NCBI RefSeq assembly: GCF_037975245.1 | Contig: NC_092572.1 | Span: 18,375,989 to 18,439,988 of the forward strand | From: Apostichopus japonicus | Lineage: Eukaryota; Echinodermata; Holothuroidea; Aspidochirotida; Stichopodidae | DNA length: 64,000 nucleotides | Direction: 5' to 3' | Shown here: positions 25,001 to 40,000 of the stretch, piece after piece | Layout: the number at the start of each line of letters is the position of its first letter | Numbering within the stretch: position 1 is the first letter of the stretch | The notes under the pieces: model-generated | What the model was told of the DNA's origin: nothing | Seen by the model: only the letters and a program-made list of their open reading frames with translations | The model's database searches: none | Made by a program: the position numbers and the translations under genes

Positions 25001-28000
25001 TCCACCCACACATGCGCATTGGAAGGAGTTACCGTTCACTGAGCAGAAAGCATTATTCTGACATGGATTGGGGTTACATGGGTTGAAGGCAGCTTGAAAA
25101 GAGAGTAAAACCACATAAAATAAATAACATTGTTTACATCTTGTAATGAACATTGTTAATAACTTGCAATCAATAATGTTATATTGGGTATTGAGTTCAA
25201 AAGATCTTCGGGTTAACTTGATTGGTTGGCAAAGCTGCTGAACATTTTCTGACCAAAAAAAAAAAAAATCATCCTCACAGCATTTTTTATCTACAAGATA
25301 TGAAGTTTCTTCAAATTTTGTGGTTTCTTCAAATTTTGTGGTATTTCGTAAATGCAGATTTGGCAACAGCAAAAAGATTGATGTCATCAGGATACTTCAG
25401 TTGAAAATTTCTTTTTTTTTCTTTATAGTTTGTCAATCACTTATCCACAGAGGGAGAGAATATTTCTACAAAGGATACATTAAGTTGAAATTTGAGGTAA
25501 AGAGAACATGACAGCTAAGCAAATATTCTAAATATACCTGGTTTTTTATAGATAAATCAGCAAGAAGATCTGTAATAGCAACTTTAGCTTCTCAGGAGCA
25601 TTTGCTCAGATGATATCAGAGATCACTTACTGTGAACTTGAATAATCATTCACAGCAGAAGAGGTCCTATTCCAGTTAAAGTTTTGCTTTAAATTAATCT
25701 TAGATATGCAGGATAAATTATTTAGCTAAAAATGGAAGGATATATTTATAGACAATAGGTCAGATTACATTGATCTCTGATAAAATGCATATAACATTTA
25801 AAAAGCTAAGAAAAGAAATACAGCTTTCAGTGGAACTTTATTTCCAAAATAATGATTACCTGGATTCACTGTGACAACAAATGAACAGGTGGCAGATAGT
25901 CCACTTGCATCAGCATAGACATACTGAATATTTCTTGAACCAACAGGATAGTTTCCAGGGGCTCCATTTGAGCTGACAAGATTTACATGGCCGCTGTTAT
26001 CATTTACGATCAAATCTGGCCAGGTGACAAATGCAAAGTCATCTCCAGCATTGGCTGTGACAGTTACACCTTGTGTTGGGCAGTTGGAAATGACAGGCGC
26101 CTGGTTGTCCGCTGGAAAACCAAGTAATTACATCAACTAATGCATAAAATGTAGAATTGTTGTACAAAACCAGTAACTGCCCCTATCACAAGGAATATAA
26201 GTAAAATGAAATATGAGAACAAACTGTCAAATTATATAACAAATGGTAAAGAGAAAAGAAGATTGGAACCAGTGATCTTATATGCCCTACACTCTACCAA
26301 CTGAGCTATCCAGCCCATAGTTAGTAGCAATCCTTATATAGTCATATCTTTTACCAGGGGGGATGGGAGGGGGGGCATTCAGATGCCACAATACCATACA
26401 AATCATTTGCTCTGGTTTCATTTCAAAAACTATACAGGTTAAAACTTATTAAAGTAATAAAACCGAGGAACAATGGTTGTAGTGGGTGAATGAATGGAGC
26501 TTAACTTGATGAAACTGAATTTCATATACAAATTTATTTAAATTCATAATTATAGTAAATCAGAGACTGAAATAGCTTAAACTGTACTGTTCAAAGAATA
26601 GCCCAGACCAAAATGTCTACTTCAGACAAAATAATTGAAAGGACGTAAAACTGCACCCAATTGTCAATTTCCCATCGCTATACCATTTTTGCTTTTTTAG
26701 TTTATCCAAATTATAAATTTGATTTGGCAAATAACCAATTTTACTTAAAAAATGAATCATCTAATAATTATGATATAGAAATACATGGACTGTTGTAGAC
26801 AAAGTGTGAACAATACATTTATATACTGTAAGCAGTATGAAAACAGAGAACATAGGGTTATCAGCTAAGAGTATAGTGACGTTTCCCAATCGCGTAGCCA
26901 GGGGAGCGATGGGGGTGGTCGCCCACTCAAACAAAAAAGAGAGATAAAAGAGAGAGGGAGAACAAGATGGAGAGAGAGAAAGAAAGAGAGAAAAAGGGTG
27001 ATGATGAGCAGGGATTATTTGGAGAACGACGTAGAGAGACCTCACACAAAGTTTCTAAAGTGTGAAAATTGGAATATTTCATTCCCATTTATGACTTAAA
27101 CTAGATTTCATAGGCATAGCAGTATATTTAAGCATTTTGTCCCCCACACTTTTGAAAAGCTATCTACGCCTGCAGCCTACACAGAAACGCCCTATCCAAA
27201 AGCATATGCAAACTAACAAATTGATCAAATAAGTATACCTGAGTAACATCTTTTGTATTTGTGTGTTCTATGTTGTAGCACTTGGCAGAAATGGTTCAGA
27301 TATCAATTATGAGCTAATTACTCACCACCTGTTACTTCACAAGTGGTTCCACCAAATCCTTGAGCACATGAGCAGACAAAGAATTTACTGAATGCAGTAC
27401 ACTGTCCTCCATTTCTGCAAGGTGAGCTTGAACAACGATTAACATCTGCAAAAAAGTAAACGTTTACTTTAATGAACCATGTCAATAACATGTTTAGGCT
27501 TGTAACACATTACCTATGTGTAGAAGAGTTTAACATACTCATAACATTCTACCAATGTTATTACTTTATGAGTATTATTCTTCTTCACTTTGCTTTTCAT
27601 CTTATAATATATTGCGGTAATACAATTGAGCAATATGTTCCCCATTATCTTCACATATCTCGAAGGAGCATGAATATATACCATTTCTGTGTAAATGTCT
27701 TTAAATTAATACATTCCTGTTGTATTATTATATATTTTATATTATTATATATTTTATATTATTATTTTATTATCATTTCTGTTATCTGATATTACCTCCA
27801 GAGCTCAAACTTGAAGTTAGATGGCTAAATGCCAATGCATTTCACTGTTTGTCAGAAGAAAAAATAGGCCTAGGCATTATTCTATCAGTGCAAAAGTTAT
27901 GTTGCTTTTGTATTACTTCAAGTGGGGAGTTTTAATTTAACCAGTATATTATAATGAAATTCTAGGCCTTATCTTTTACATAACCATTTCCTTTCATACA

Positions 28001-31000
28001 GTATATATATATTTAAAATATCATTAATTAGCATTTACATATCATTACCTTATAAATATCTCATTAAAGTATCTTATGATTATTATTCTTATTATAAGCA
28101 TGTCACAATATGTAAGAAACAGTTTTTGTCTAATGTGTACATCTGGCATATTTTAATCATTGCTGATTCATTTCTAAATTAGTTTTTTTTTTTTTTGGGG
28201 GGGGGGGGGGGGAATTCAGATTGAAAGATAAAATGCTGATCAATTTAAACTGAGGTTTAACATGAGCACAACTGTTTTTGTTGGGTGTTCCTTCCCTGCA
28301 CGTACCTTGTATCTGACACCGTTCACCAAGGAAGCCAGCTGGGCACTCACAGAAAACTCCAAGATCATTGGTGGCACTGCAAAAAGTATTGCGACAAGTT
28401 CCACCATTCAGGCAAAAAACTCCAGTAGAAGTACAAATATCAAATTGTGGGAAGTTAGCTGGCCAAAAAAAGAAAGAAAAAGAAACTATGACCATATCAG
28501 AGATAAAAGGGAAAGAAACGACAAAACACGCGGAGATCACAATCAGGAACAGATGCTAATGTGGAAGTTAGATCAACAATTTTAAGGAGATACATAGATG
28601 CCATGGTCATGTGCATTATAAGATAGCAGTGTGTTGTCAATGTGTTTTTTCATCCAGCAGTATGCAGGGCACATTGTCAATCTTCTTTGCTAGCTTCAAA
28701 CAAGCCAAAAAAAAAGGTTGTTTTGTAATGTTATGTAAAGGATACTATCCAAAATTAATACAAGAATGATTCAGATCTTGAGAAAGTTATAAACAATACG
28801 AAGCTGCTGGAGGGGATTTCCCCTTGAAGAGGTATTTAGTAATCTCAGGTCTGATATGACAGGTCATCAAAATTGGGACATGCTTATGTTAGAGAAAAAG
28901 GTTAGGAAGAGCAAGCCAACAGTTGGAAAATAGAAGGAAAATGATGACAAACTTAAGTGCTAAAAAAGACTTCTAACATGTTAGTCATTCTCATTGTGTG
29001 TTTTTGAAATCCAAATGGTTAGACTTTTTGGTGTTGTCCAGTTGGTACCTGACATGTCACAAAAACAAAATATCCTATCCATATTATTAGCCTTCTCATC
29101 ACACCATAGATCACAATTTTGCAAAAGTTTGTTACATTTTAAAATCATGTATTACAAAACCTAATCACTGGACAGCCAGCTCTTATAACTTTTTAAAGTA
29201 GAATTCTTGGAAAATTCGGTCCCACAACTTTTGTGGAATGTTTTGTTGTGGCAATTCATAGCTTTTGCCATCACCCCTTTGCCTTATTAAAGTTTAATTA
29301 TTAATTAGTTCCTGACTTCCTGTGTTCAAGTTTATTCACCTCTCACCCATGCCAGAGAACCACTGTCCTCTTTGTCAGATTCTCATGAAAATCCACCCCA
29401 TTACCATATGAATGTTTTATCTAATCCCATTCAAAAGACTTCCAGTTAAAATTTCAGGATTTTCTTTCTGCTTCTACAGGGATGACCAATATAGTGATAA
29501 TTCTGTCATCTCCTTTCGTTCCTTCATAAATGTATCAATATTACTATCACTGGCAAACAGTATACTGAAAATGAAAAGCAGGTGCTCCTTTAAGACTGCA
29601 TCAGATGGCAAAGCCTCAGGATCTTCACTCCTATCCTGTTTCAAAGATTTGAAGAGAAAATAATCATTGTCTTACCCACAGGGAATTGGCAATTTTGTCC
29701 AACAAATCCTGGTTGACAGGCACAGGTGTATTGTGGTACAAACACAACATTATTGGTATTACTATTGTAGCTGTTGTAACATGTTCCGCCATTAGTACAT
29801 GGGTTGTTTCTGCAGGAGTCACTGTTTATAATGACATTGCCTGTAAAAACAGAAGAAAATGAAGAAATATATGTAATCAGTTCTATACAATCATTGCAGT
29901 TTCAGCATGTAAAATAAATATTCACATTTCATCAATACCTTCCTTAATAATCTCTACAATTACATCACACAAGAACAAAGAAATTGTGGGGTATACATGC
30001 TTCCTTGTAGTGGCAGGCCTAAGTTGTTGCAGGTTCATATCAACATATTTGCACTGATAATATCTTACTGGAATCTTTGACATTAAAACATAATTCTGAC
30101 ACATTTTGCACAAATAAAAATTGTAGATTGGATGAGTTTCTTTCATAATAGTAGAATTATATTTAAAAGTGAAATAAATATTGTGTTTTGCACACCAAGG
30201 CAAAACTTTTGTCCAATGTTGTTTTCAGAAAATAAAGGTCTGTACATAACTGAATTTGTTGTTCTTTATAAATTCTGTCCTTTATATTTTGGAGCTGTAC
30301 TGAAATATACCTTGGATCTTTGTCATATCCCATTTTCCCCTTACGGATGATCCATTATTATTACCTCCAGAATTGCTGATGATGTAGCTTGTTATGTTGT
30401 TGTATCTATGGAATCATTAAGTCACATATACATATGTGTTCACATGTCTCTTCACTTTATATACCCATTAGCTTTTGAGACGCAGTTATACCTACTGATG
30501 ATGACAACGGTGTCTTCCAAAAAGTTCATTTCTAAATGATAAAACAAATGGCAGACACAAATTTCAAATTGTTGTTGAAAAATCAAAAGGAAATCATTGT
30601 CTTCAGCCAAGGCATTGTGGGAATCTATTGCAAGGGTTATTAGAAAGATAATTACCGATCCATTAATTTGTGAGGAAACTTACTTGTTATCTCTCCACAG
30701 AGTATACCAGTGTATCCATTCCTGCAAATGCACTTGTAGTTATTGTTTCCAAGGGAGACACAGCAACCATCATTCATGCATGGGAAGGTATTACAAGGGT
30801 TCTTAACAACTGCAACATCTGAAAATAATGAATAAATAATGTGATACTTCATAGAGTGATACCTGATCAATCTGAATGGCTACACATTTAGCTGCTCAGA
30901 TTATCCTTTATTGATCATACTCTACCAAGAGGATCTTCTATTAATTATACTGTCCTTGCCCAGAGTATCTCTAATTGGTAATACTCACCTTGCCCAGAGT

Positions 31001-34000
31001 ATACTCAATAGCTAGAACTCCCCCACCCAGAATATACCTAGATATATACTCCTCTTTCCCAGAGTATCTCTTATTGGTCATACTCACCTTGCCCAGAGTA
31101 TACTCTATTGCTAGAACTCCTCCCGCCCAGCATATATCTAATTGGATATACTCCTCTTTCCCAAAGTATCTCTAATTGGTCATAGTATACTCTATTGCTA
31201 GAACTCCTCACACCCAGCATATATCTAATTGGATATACACCTCTTTCCCAGAGTATCTCCAATTGGTCATACTCACCCTGCCCAGAGTATACTCTATTGC
31301 TAGAACTCCTCCCGCCCAGCATATATCTAAATGGATATACTCCTCTTTCCCAAAGTATCTCTAATTGTTCATAGTATACTCTATTGCTAGAACTCCTCAC
31401 ACCCAGCATATATCTAATTGGATATACACCTCTTTCCCAAAGTATCTTCAATTGGTCATACTCACTTTGCCCAGAGTATACTCTATTGCTAGAGCTCCTC
31501 CCACCCAGCATATATCTAACTGGATATACTCCTCTTTCCCAAAGTATCTCTAATTGGTCATAGTATACTCTATTGCTAGAACTCCTCCCGTCCAGCATAT
31601 ATATCTAATTGGATATACTTCTCTTTCCCAGAGTATCTCCAATTGGTCATACTCACCCTGCCCAGAGTATACTCTATTGCTAGAACTCCTCCCGTCCAGC
31701 ATATATATCTAATTGGATATACTTCTCTTTCCCAGAGTATCTCCAATTGGTCATACTCACTTTGCCCAGAGTATACTCTATTGCTAGAACTCCTCCCACC
31801 CAGCATATATCTAATTGGATATACTCCTCTTTCCCAAAGTATCTCTAATTGGTCATAGTATACTCAATTGCTTGAACTCCTCCCACCCAGCATATATCTA
31901 ATTGGATATACTCCTCTTTCCCAGAGTATCTCCAATTGGTCATACTCACCCTGCCCAGAGTATACTCTATTGCTAGAACTCCTCCGGCCCAGCATATATC
32001 TAATTGGATATACTCCTCTTTCCCAGAGTATCTCCAATTGGTCATACTCACCTTGCCCAGAGTATACTCTATTGCTAGAACTCCTCCCACCCAGCATATA
32101 TCTAATTGGATATACTCCTCTTTCCCAGATTATCTCTAATTGGTCATAGTATACTCTATTGCTTGAACTCCCTTACCAAGAATATATCTAATTGGATATA
32201 CCACTCTTTCCCAGAATATATCTAATTGGTCATACTCACCTTGCCCAGAGTATACTCTATTGCTAGAACTCCTCCCACCCAGCATATATATAATTAGATA
32301 TACTCCTCTTTCCCAGAGTATCTCCAATTGGTCATACTCACCTTGCCCAGAGTATACTCTATTGCTAGAACTCCCTTACCCAGAATATATGTAATTGGAT
32401 ATACTCCTCTTTCCCAGAGTATCTCCAATTGGACATACTCACCTTTCCCAGAGTATACTCTATTGCTAGAACTCCCTTACCCAGAATATATGTAATTGGA
32501 TATACTCTTTCCCCGGAGTATCTCCAATTGGTCACACTCACCCTGCCTGATTTTCCTCTTAACCCAGAGTATTTTAATTGGATGTGCTCCTCTTTTCCAG
32601 GGTATCTCCACTTGGTCATACTCACCCTGTCCTGAGTATCTCTAATTGGTCATACTCCCCTACCAAAAGTATACTTTCTTGCGTGCACTCCCCCACCCAG
32701 AGTATCATAATAGGACATACTCCCCTGCACAGCATATCCTCTATTAGATGCTATTTTCCATTGATTACAATCTCTCTGCCAAGAGTTTTCTCTATTGGTC
32801 ATACTCCCTTGGTCAAATTATCTTATAGAATCATACTTTCACTATCCAGAGTATCCTTTACTGTTTATACTGCTCTCTAATTTAATTGTTGATTTCTATA
32901 TTAGTCATAAGCTCTGTGTGCAGAGTGTCCTCTATTGGCCCAAAGTTCCCTGCTCATCATACTCTCCATGTTGAGAGCATCCTGTACTGATCATAATTCT
33001 CCCTGTTAATAGCATCCTGTACTAATCATAATTCTCCCTGTTAATAGCATCCTGTACTGATCATAATTCTTCCTGTTAATAGCATCCTGTACTAATAATA
33101 ATTCTCCCTGTTAATAGCATCCTGTACTAATCATAATCTCCCTGATAATAGCATCCTGTACTAATCATAATTCTCTCTGTTAATAGCATCCTGTACTAAT
33201 AATAATTCTCCCTGTTAATAGCATCATGTACTAACCATAATTCTCCCTGTTAATAGCATCCTGTTCTAATCATAATTCTCCCTGTTAATAGCATTATGTA
33301 CTAATCATAATTCTCCCTGATAATAGCATCCTGTACTAGTCATAATTCTCCCTGTTAATAGCATACTGTACTAATCATAATTCTCCCTGATAATAGCATC
33401 CTGTACTAATCATAATTCTCCCTGTTAATAGCATCCTGTTCTAATCATAATTCTCCCTGTTAATAGCATACTGTACTAATCATAATTCTCCCTGATAATA
33501 GCATCCTGTACTAATCATAATTCTCCCTGTAAATAGCATCCTGTACTAATCATAATTCTCCCTGTTAATAGCATCCTGTACTAATCATAATTCTCCCTGT
33601 TAATAGCATACTGTACTAATCATCATTCTCCCTGTTAATAGCATCCTGCACTAATCATAATTCTCCCTATTAATAGCATCACATACTAATCATAATTCTC
33701 CCTGGTTGGGAGTGTCCTCTATTGATCGTAATTCTCCCTGTTGGGAGTGTCCTCTATTGATCATTATTTTCCCTGCTCTTAGTGACTTCTATTGACCATA
33801 CTCTCCATGTTGAGAGCATCCTGCAGTGATCATAATTCTCCCTGTTGGGAGTATCCTCTATTGGCCATACTCCCTGTGGTCTGTTGGTCAAACTCCCTCT
33901 GTCTATATAGTACACATTACTGGTTTTACTCTTTCTCAGGGGGAGTTAATTCAATGATATGTCACAAAACTTTAAGACATAACACTAGTACACCAAACTA

Positions 34001-37000
34001 ATACAGTTTAAAAATGTTTTCACAGAATAACCACGAAATGTTCATTGATAGATGGGAAGTATTGCCGGAATGTATTTACATAACGGCATACTGGTTGCAA
34101 TCCCATTTATGGAACGTAGTTTCAGTAACTGATGTGCAACTACCTATGATGTGAGGATGTGGTTTGTTTGAATAATTTAAGAACTGCATTAGTAATGAAG
34201 TAGGGCTACACAAAATTTCAAACACTATTAATAACACATGTTATGCCATAAACTAAATGAATCTAAATATAAAAAGGGAACACTTACTATTTTCACATAG
34301 TACACCACCAAATCCAGTTTGACAACTACAGGTATAACCGAAGCATGTTCCTGCAACCCTCTGGCATATTCCACCATTCAAACATGGTGAAGCCACGCAT
34401 GGATCAGGGATCACTAGAAAAAAAAAGGTCAAACTTAGTATGTAACAATCATATCATCAAACTGTGTCAGACCTTAAAGCAATTTTACTGCACTTGTTTC
34501 TTTTCTATTCTTTTAACAAACCTACTAAACATTCCCACTTTTTAGACAACCTAGTCCCGATTAAGTGGTCACCAACTCTCATATTTTCATACTTACAAGT
34601 TTGACAATTGTATCCAGTGAAGCAGCCGGTACATTGGCAGGAATAACTGGCACAGGATTCAGCAATGTTAGTACAGGCACCGCCATTTAAGCATGGAAAC
34701 CTTGAACATGGGTCGAATTCTATAAAGTACAAAAGGTTTAACATGATAAGACAGATATGGAGGTGGCTACCAGGAGCCGTGTAACAGTCACACAGAAGAC
34801 TCTCAAAACAGTAATAGCACAGCCACCTAATAAATTAAGTTTTCAAAGCTATTTTAGTAAAGACCGGTTTATTGTAAACTTGATATTTGTAACACACTGA
34901 TGAAATACCCTATGATATATGGCATGCACTACTCACTCGTTGTCTGCAAACAATTTTTTGGCTGCTTCATCTAATTTCTACCATTACCTACCCACAATTA
35001 AAAGCAGGATAAAGTTTTAATTGTCGTCCCATTGATCAAGACAACCAAAATCATCTTTGGAGGTTGTCAGGTGAATGACTAGTTGTTGAAATCAAAGTCA
35101 GATTGCAATGTATTAACTAAATACCCCCCAAAAAGGTAAGCTGATTGAATTGGTATCACCCTCAATCAATTTGGCGATACTGAAATAAAACAAAAATAGT
35201 AGGCATAAAACCCACATAATAGAAGAGTTCTACTTGCCCGAGGCTGGTGTTCTATATACCAAACAAATATGTCTCTCCCACAGTGTGCATGTTAATCATT
35301 CTTTGTTATTTTGGCATATTTTCCGACAATGAAATTTGCTGTTCGGACACAACCAAATAGCATGACCTGCTTGGCCAAGCAAGAACCCCCCCTCCCCCAC
35401 CCCCCAAAAAAACAACCCTTAATATTGGCAATCGCACATTGGCCAGTGTCGCACAATACTATTGTACATATTTGTACATATTAAAGAGGAAAACCTGAGG
35501 GACTTATTAATGCTACAGAATATATTTATTTTGCTGTCTTTTTACTATATAACATCATTGTATAATAGCGCATGAATAAACCATGTATACTATATGATAT
35601 ATTGTACTAATATAGTGTTCTACTGTTTTGCTTTCTAGCAAAGGGCCTAATAGGAAAACTATTGAATATTACATTTGCAGTCAAATGGAGAATCCATAAG
35701 GTTACAACTCTAGCACCTATTTCTTTATATTTAACAGAGTTATTTCCAAGGCAAGAATTGTGAAATCTGATAACTTAAAAACATGATCCCAGATAATTCA
35801 ATGCAATTCTGTTTTATCTCAATCAAATATCAATTGTAACAATCAAACATTACAAAGCGATAAGATTAAACACAAGAGTGAAAACATCTGTATTGACAAA
35901 ACATAATGTGAAAATAGATATTAAATCACAGAAAGTACAACACACAGGGGAAAGAGAATTAATTGATTGAGGAGACTACTAAGAAGAAAAACTTGTGGAA
36001 AGGAAGTCCCTGGAGAGAAACAAAACCAATTAAGAAAATGATAGAGGACAGTATGAAACTGACATATTAAGAATACAATGAAGACCCCCCCCCCCTCTTC
36101 AACCAACCCACATCACCATGTTCCCACATCACTATGAAACAGGTTTACAGATCTGAGAATTAAGACAACCAGATGTAATTTACATACACCTCAACAAACT
36201 TACTCCTTGACAGACTGTCATACAATCTGACATCCACAGTCAATGTTATCAATCGGAAGATTAACAAACTCACCCACTTCACAGAATGGTCCAGACCGAC
36301 ACCCTGAGCACAAGCATGAGTAGCAATCACAGTCTGTTGTACTTGGAACACAGACACCACCATTGCCACACTGGTTGTTATCACATGGATTGGAAGCTGA
36401 TAAGACAGGAAGAAATCACAAAAGTAAGAACAGACAACAGTAACATCTTTCTCGTCAAACACCCCCCCCCTCTTTCTCCTCCAGCCTTCATTAGACACCA
36501 TCCTCGGTGCCACACTGTATGCTATTACATGAATTTGCAGCTCAAAAGAAGTTATACTATCAACACACAGAACAAGGTAGGGTTCTCATCAATCTCTTCC
36601 CCTTACTTTCACAACCTCTGGTGTTAAAATGTTATTACATGAATAACCAGTTGTAACGCTGCCAACGTCCAGGTGTAGGGAACTCTCTGTCCCGGAACCA
36701 ACCGAAGGTGTTGGGAAGGTAAGAGGTACTAAACAAAACTCAAAACCTGACAGCAGACATTGAAAGTGTCAGGTATTAAGTATAAAATCCTCGCATCATT
36801 CTTTGCTCTAGTTTATATAATATATACTGTACATAGATACAGGAAACACATCTAGCCACGCTAGGGACAGGCACTATTCATGACTGTATAGCAGCCCAAT
36901 CAACTATCGCGCAGCGCACAGGATCAGGTACTGCACATGAGTTGAATGAACCAGGCTGGAGGTGTCAGGAAATCCACATGTGTCGGGCAATCCGCCAGTC

Positions 37001-40000
37001 CTGAGCAGCACATGTGTCGGGCAATCTGCGGGTCCCAAGGAGCGCAGGTATCGGTGCAGCGCTATAAAAATACAGACATCTATATTTTGACTTAGTTGAA
37101 ATCAGTGCTTCTATCATACGCCGCTAGAGCAAAAGTAGTTTCTCGTAACGCAGCCAATCGACATGCACGCAGGAGAAACTTTTACTTGAATACCCTAGAA
37201 ATAACCCTTGTGCACACTCACATCTGTACACACACTGTGTGAAGGCCTTGACCAATCAGAGACTACCTGTACAGTCCCACAGTGAGCTGCATTCAATGGG
37301 ATCAACACACCTAATATATTCCCTGTCTATACAAAGCATGTGGGAACACCCAAACACGAGTATTACATAACCATTGTGCAGCCTGGCTCTAAGAATAGCT
37401 TGTTTATTGTCTCTGCAAAGCTCAGTGGACATTTGAACAAAACATACACAGGGGAAATTGTTCAACAGGCAAAACCTGTAGATTTTCACTATGCAGAACA
37501 ATTCAGGGCAACAAAACTGTAACATCTAACATTTCACCCTTCCTACCCAGTTCCCCTTCCCCGATGCAACCCCTCACTTTTCGAATGGACATCAGTGACA
37601 TTAACACATTGTTTTTTATGACAATGACAGACAGTCAACAAAAAATAGAAACATAAAAAATGCAGAAGAAGTAATACACCAAAATTGATGATATGTTTAA
37701 CACTTGACATTCCCCACACATATATATCCTTCTTTTGAACGCCACCATACTTCCAAGAGACCGGTGACTATAAACCAATCTATTCTTGTAGATGATAAGA
37801 TACTCAATACTGTCCACCAGTCTGCTGTTGTAAACAAGATTTACATAAACGTTGATAATACTCACATATCTGGCAATTAGCACCAGTAAAACAAGGTGGA
37901 CAATCACAGAATGTTTGAGTGCATGATCCAGGATATACTCTACACTGGCCACCATTCTGACACTGGTTATTATTAGTACATGGATCCTGAGCTGAAATGA
38001 TAAAAGCACACTTCTTGTCAATCTTTTCTTTTCCTTCTTTCTTTTCTATTAATTTTATTTGTAATTTTTGCTTTTTCTTTTGCTTTCAATTCTGTAAAGA
38101 GGTCCGAGAAACTGCCTGGGAAAACCTAATTGCTAATTTTACTTCAGCTCTTCTTCACTATTTTGTATTGATACTTGCTCCATCTTTGTTTGTTTCTCTT
38201 TGGTTCGTGTGTTTATTTTGTGACACTAGTGGAAATAAACTGAACTCAACTGAACTGAACTAATGTCTATTTCTCTCTCTCTTTCTGTTAGTTTTTGAAT
38301 GACACTAAGTATACCAATAGTGCTTTGGTCTCTGAGTATCTCTTGGTACATTTAGTGTCCCATCCTCAGTATGGTTTCATTAAGGGATCATTGACAAATA
38401 TAATCCCTGTCATGAAGGCATGTTGAGCATCAATTGTCTATTCATTGAAAACAGTTAAGCATGTGATCACAGCTCCACTGGCTCTCAGCTCTCTGTGTTG
38501 TTTGTATTTTATTATCTGTAATGACATGGTTGCACGTTGCTCTTTTGTGCTAAATGACAGTCAATAAACTACTAACTACTACCAAACACATTCCTACACT
38601 CAATAAATAAAGAAACAGAGAGAGGATGGAAGATGGATGCCTGGTAGTGGTCAGCTACCGCATGTATTATTGTCTTCATCTTTGTTGTCTGTTTTTGATG
38701 AAAAACAAAACTGCTGTGATCCAATCCCTAAGCTAAAGATCCAGAGTTAATTTTACATTATCAACAATAAATACGGGTACTAAGGTTGGCAACTGTCATG
38801 GATTGGCTGTGACATCACAGATTTTGGCTTACTAAATGCATTGGCCATAGATTTAAGATCCTTGTCACAAAAAGATTTACCAGTATCTAACTTTATTACA
38901 TGAAGAATAAAGCTTTATTGATCATTCTGATGAACTTCAAGTTTCAAATCAAACTTGCTAGAAACAACATTTTTGAGGGTAGAAATCATATCCAATGCCT
39001 AGAAGTGCTTCTTCCAGGCATCTAGGTGTGTATTTAGGACAATGTATTTGATCTTTTACCTTATTGGTTCATATCTGAAAAGCCCTTGCTGCCGACTGGC
39101 AATGCAAACTAAATTTAAAAACTCAGCTTAAGAGTAAAACAAAAGAAGGCTATAGATTAAGTAATGTAATGGTTTTATAACTTACAAAAACTGCATGTTT
39201 CTCCAATGAAACAGTCTGGACATACACACCAGAATTGGTTGTTATCCACTGCAAGGCAGACACCTCCATTAAAACAGGGATTACTGTCACAGGGTGAAGC
39301 TACATACAAAGACACAAATGAAACAACACTTCGTTTTAACAAACCAAAATGAATCTTCATTACTAACATATGATACAATGTAGAAAATGAGATATAAAAT
39401 ATCACGTGACAACACATTGGCATAGCTATAAAATTAAGCATAGTTCGAGGAATCTTCCTGACTAGTACCTCGTAACCTTAGACAACAGGATTGGAAGACT
39501 CTCCCTGAATACTGCTGTTTTTGTTATTACCGAACCTTACAGTCATACTCCCGATCTGCAACCTTGGCAACCAAATTGTAAACAACATTCAGTGTAGGCA
39601 ATTGCGTTATGGCTTTGAAATATTCATAAATTGAGTAAAATATTCGATGTAAATACATGAGCTGAAAACAACAGGAACAAAAAATCAAAACTTAATCAGA
39701 TCAATACAAGGTGAATGTCTTCTTAAGTTTATGGCGGGATGGTCAGTATTTATTACAGACAGTAAACATATTTTTAGATGATGGATTCCAAATTTATCAT
39801 ATATGACTGAACTAGTCTAACGAGTAGAATGGAGCTTGGGCCTCTCCTTAAAGACTACCTGTTCTCACTTTAGACAAGTATAAAAAGTAGAATATATCTG
39901 TACCACAAAAGCTGCAATTTGGATTGCATTTGGCAAGATCTGATGGAACGATACTTGGCAATTACAGGAAAAGTCAGAGCGTAACCTGCTAATTCCACAA

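Noticed and set aside
26261-26316. A functional tRNA gene on the minus strand
   Set aside because: The A and B boxes are good, but the acceptor stem cannot pair and the anticodon arm is not formed, so only a tRNA-derived relic is claimed.
31071-31598. A 175-residue repetitive minus-strand open frame (GGRSSSNRVY...LEILWERGVYPIRYML)
   Set aside because: It lies wholly in a minisatellite. Similar frames are open on the plus strand and in other registers, so openness follows from the repeat unit and not from coding selection.
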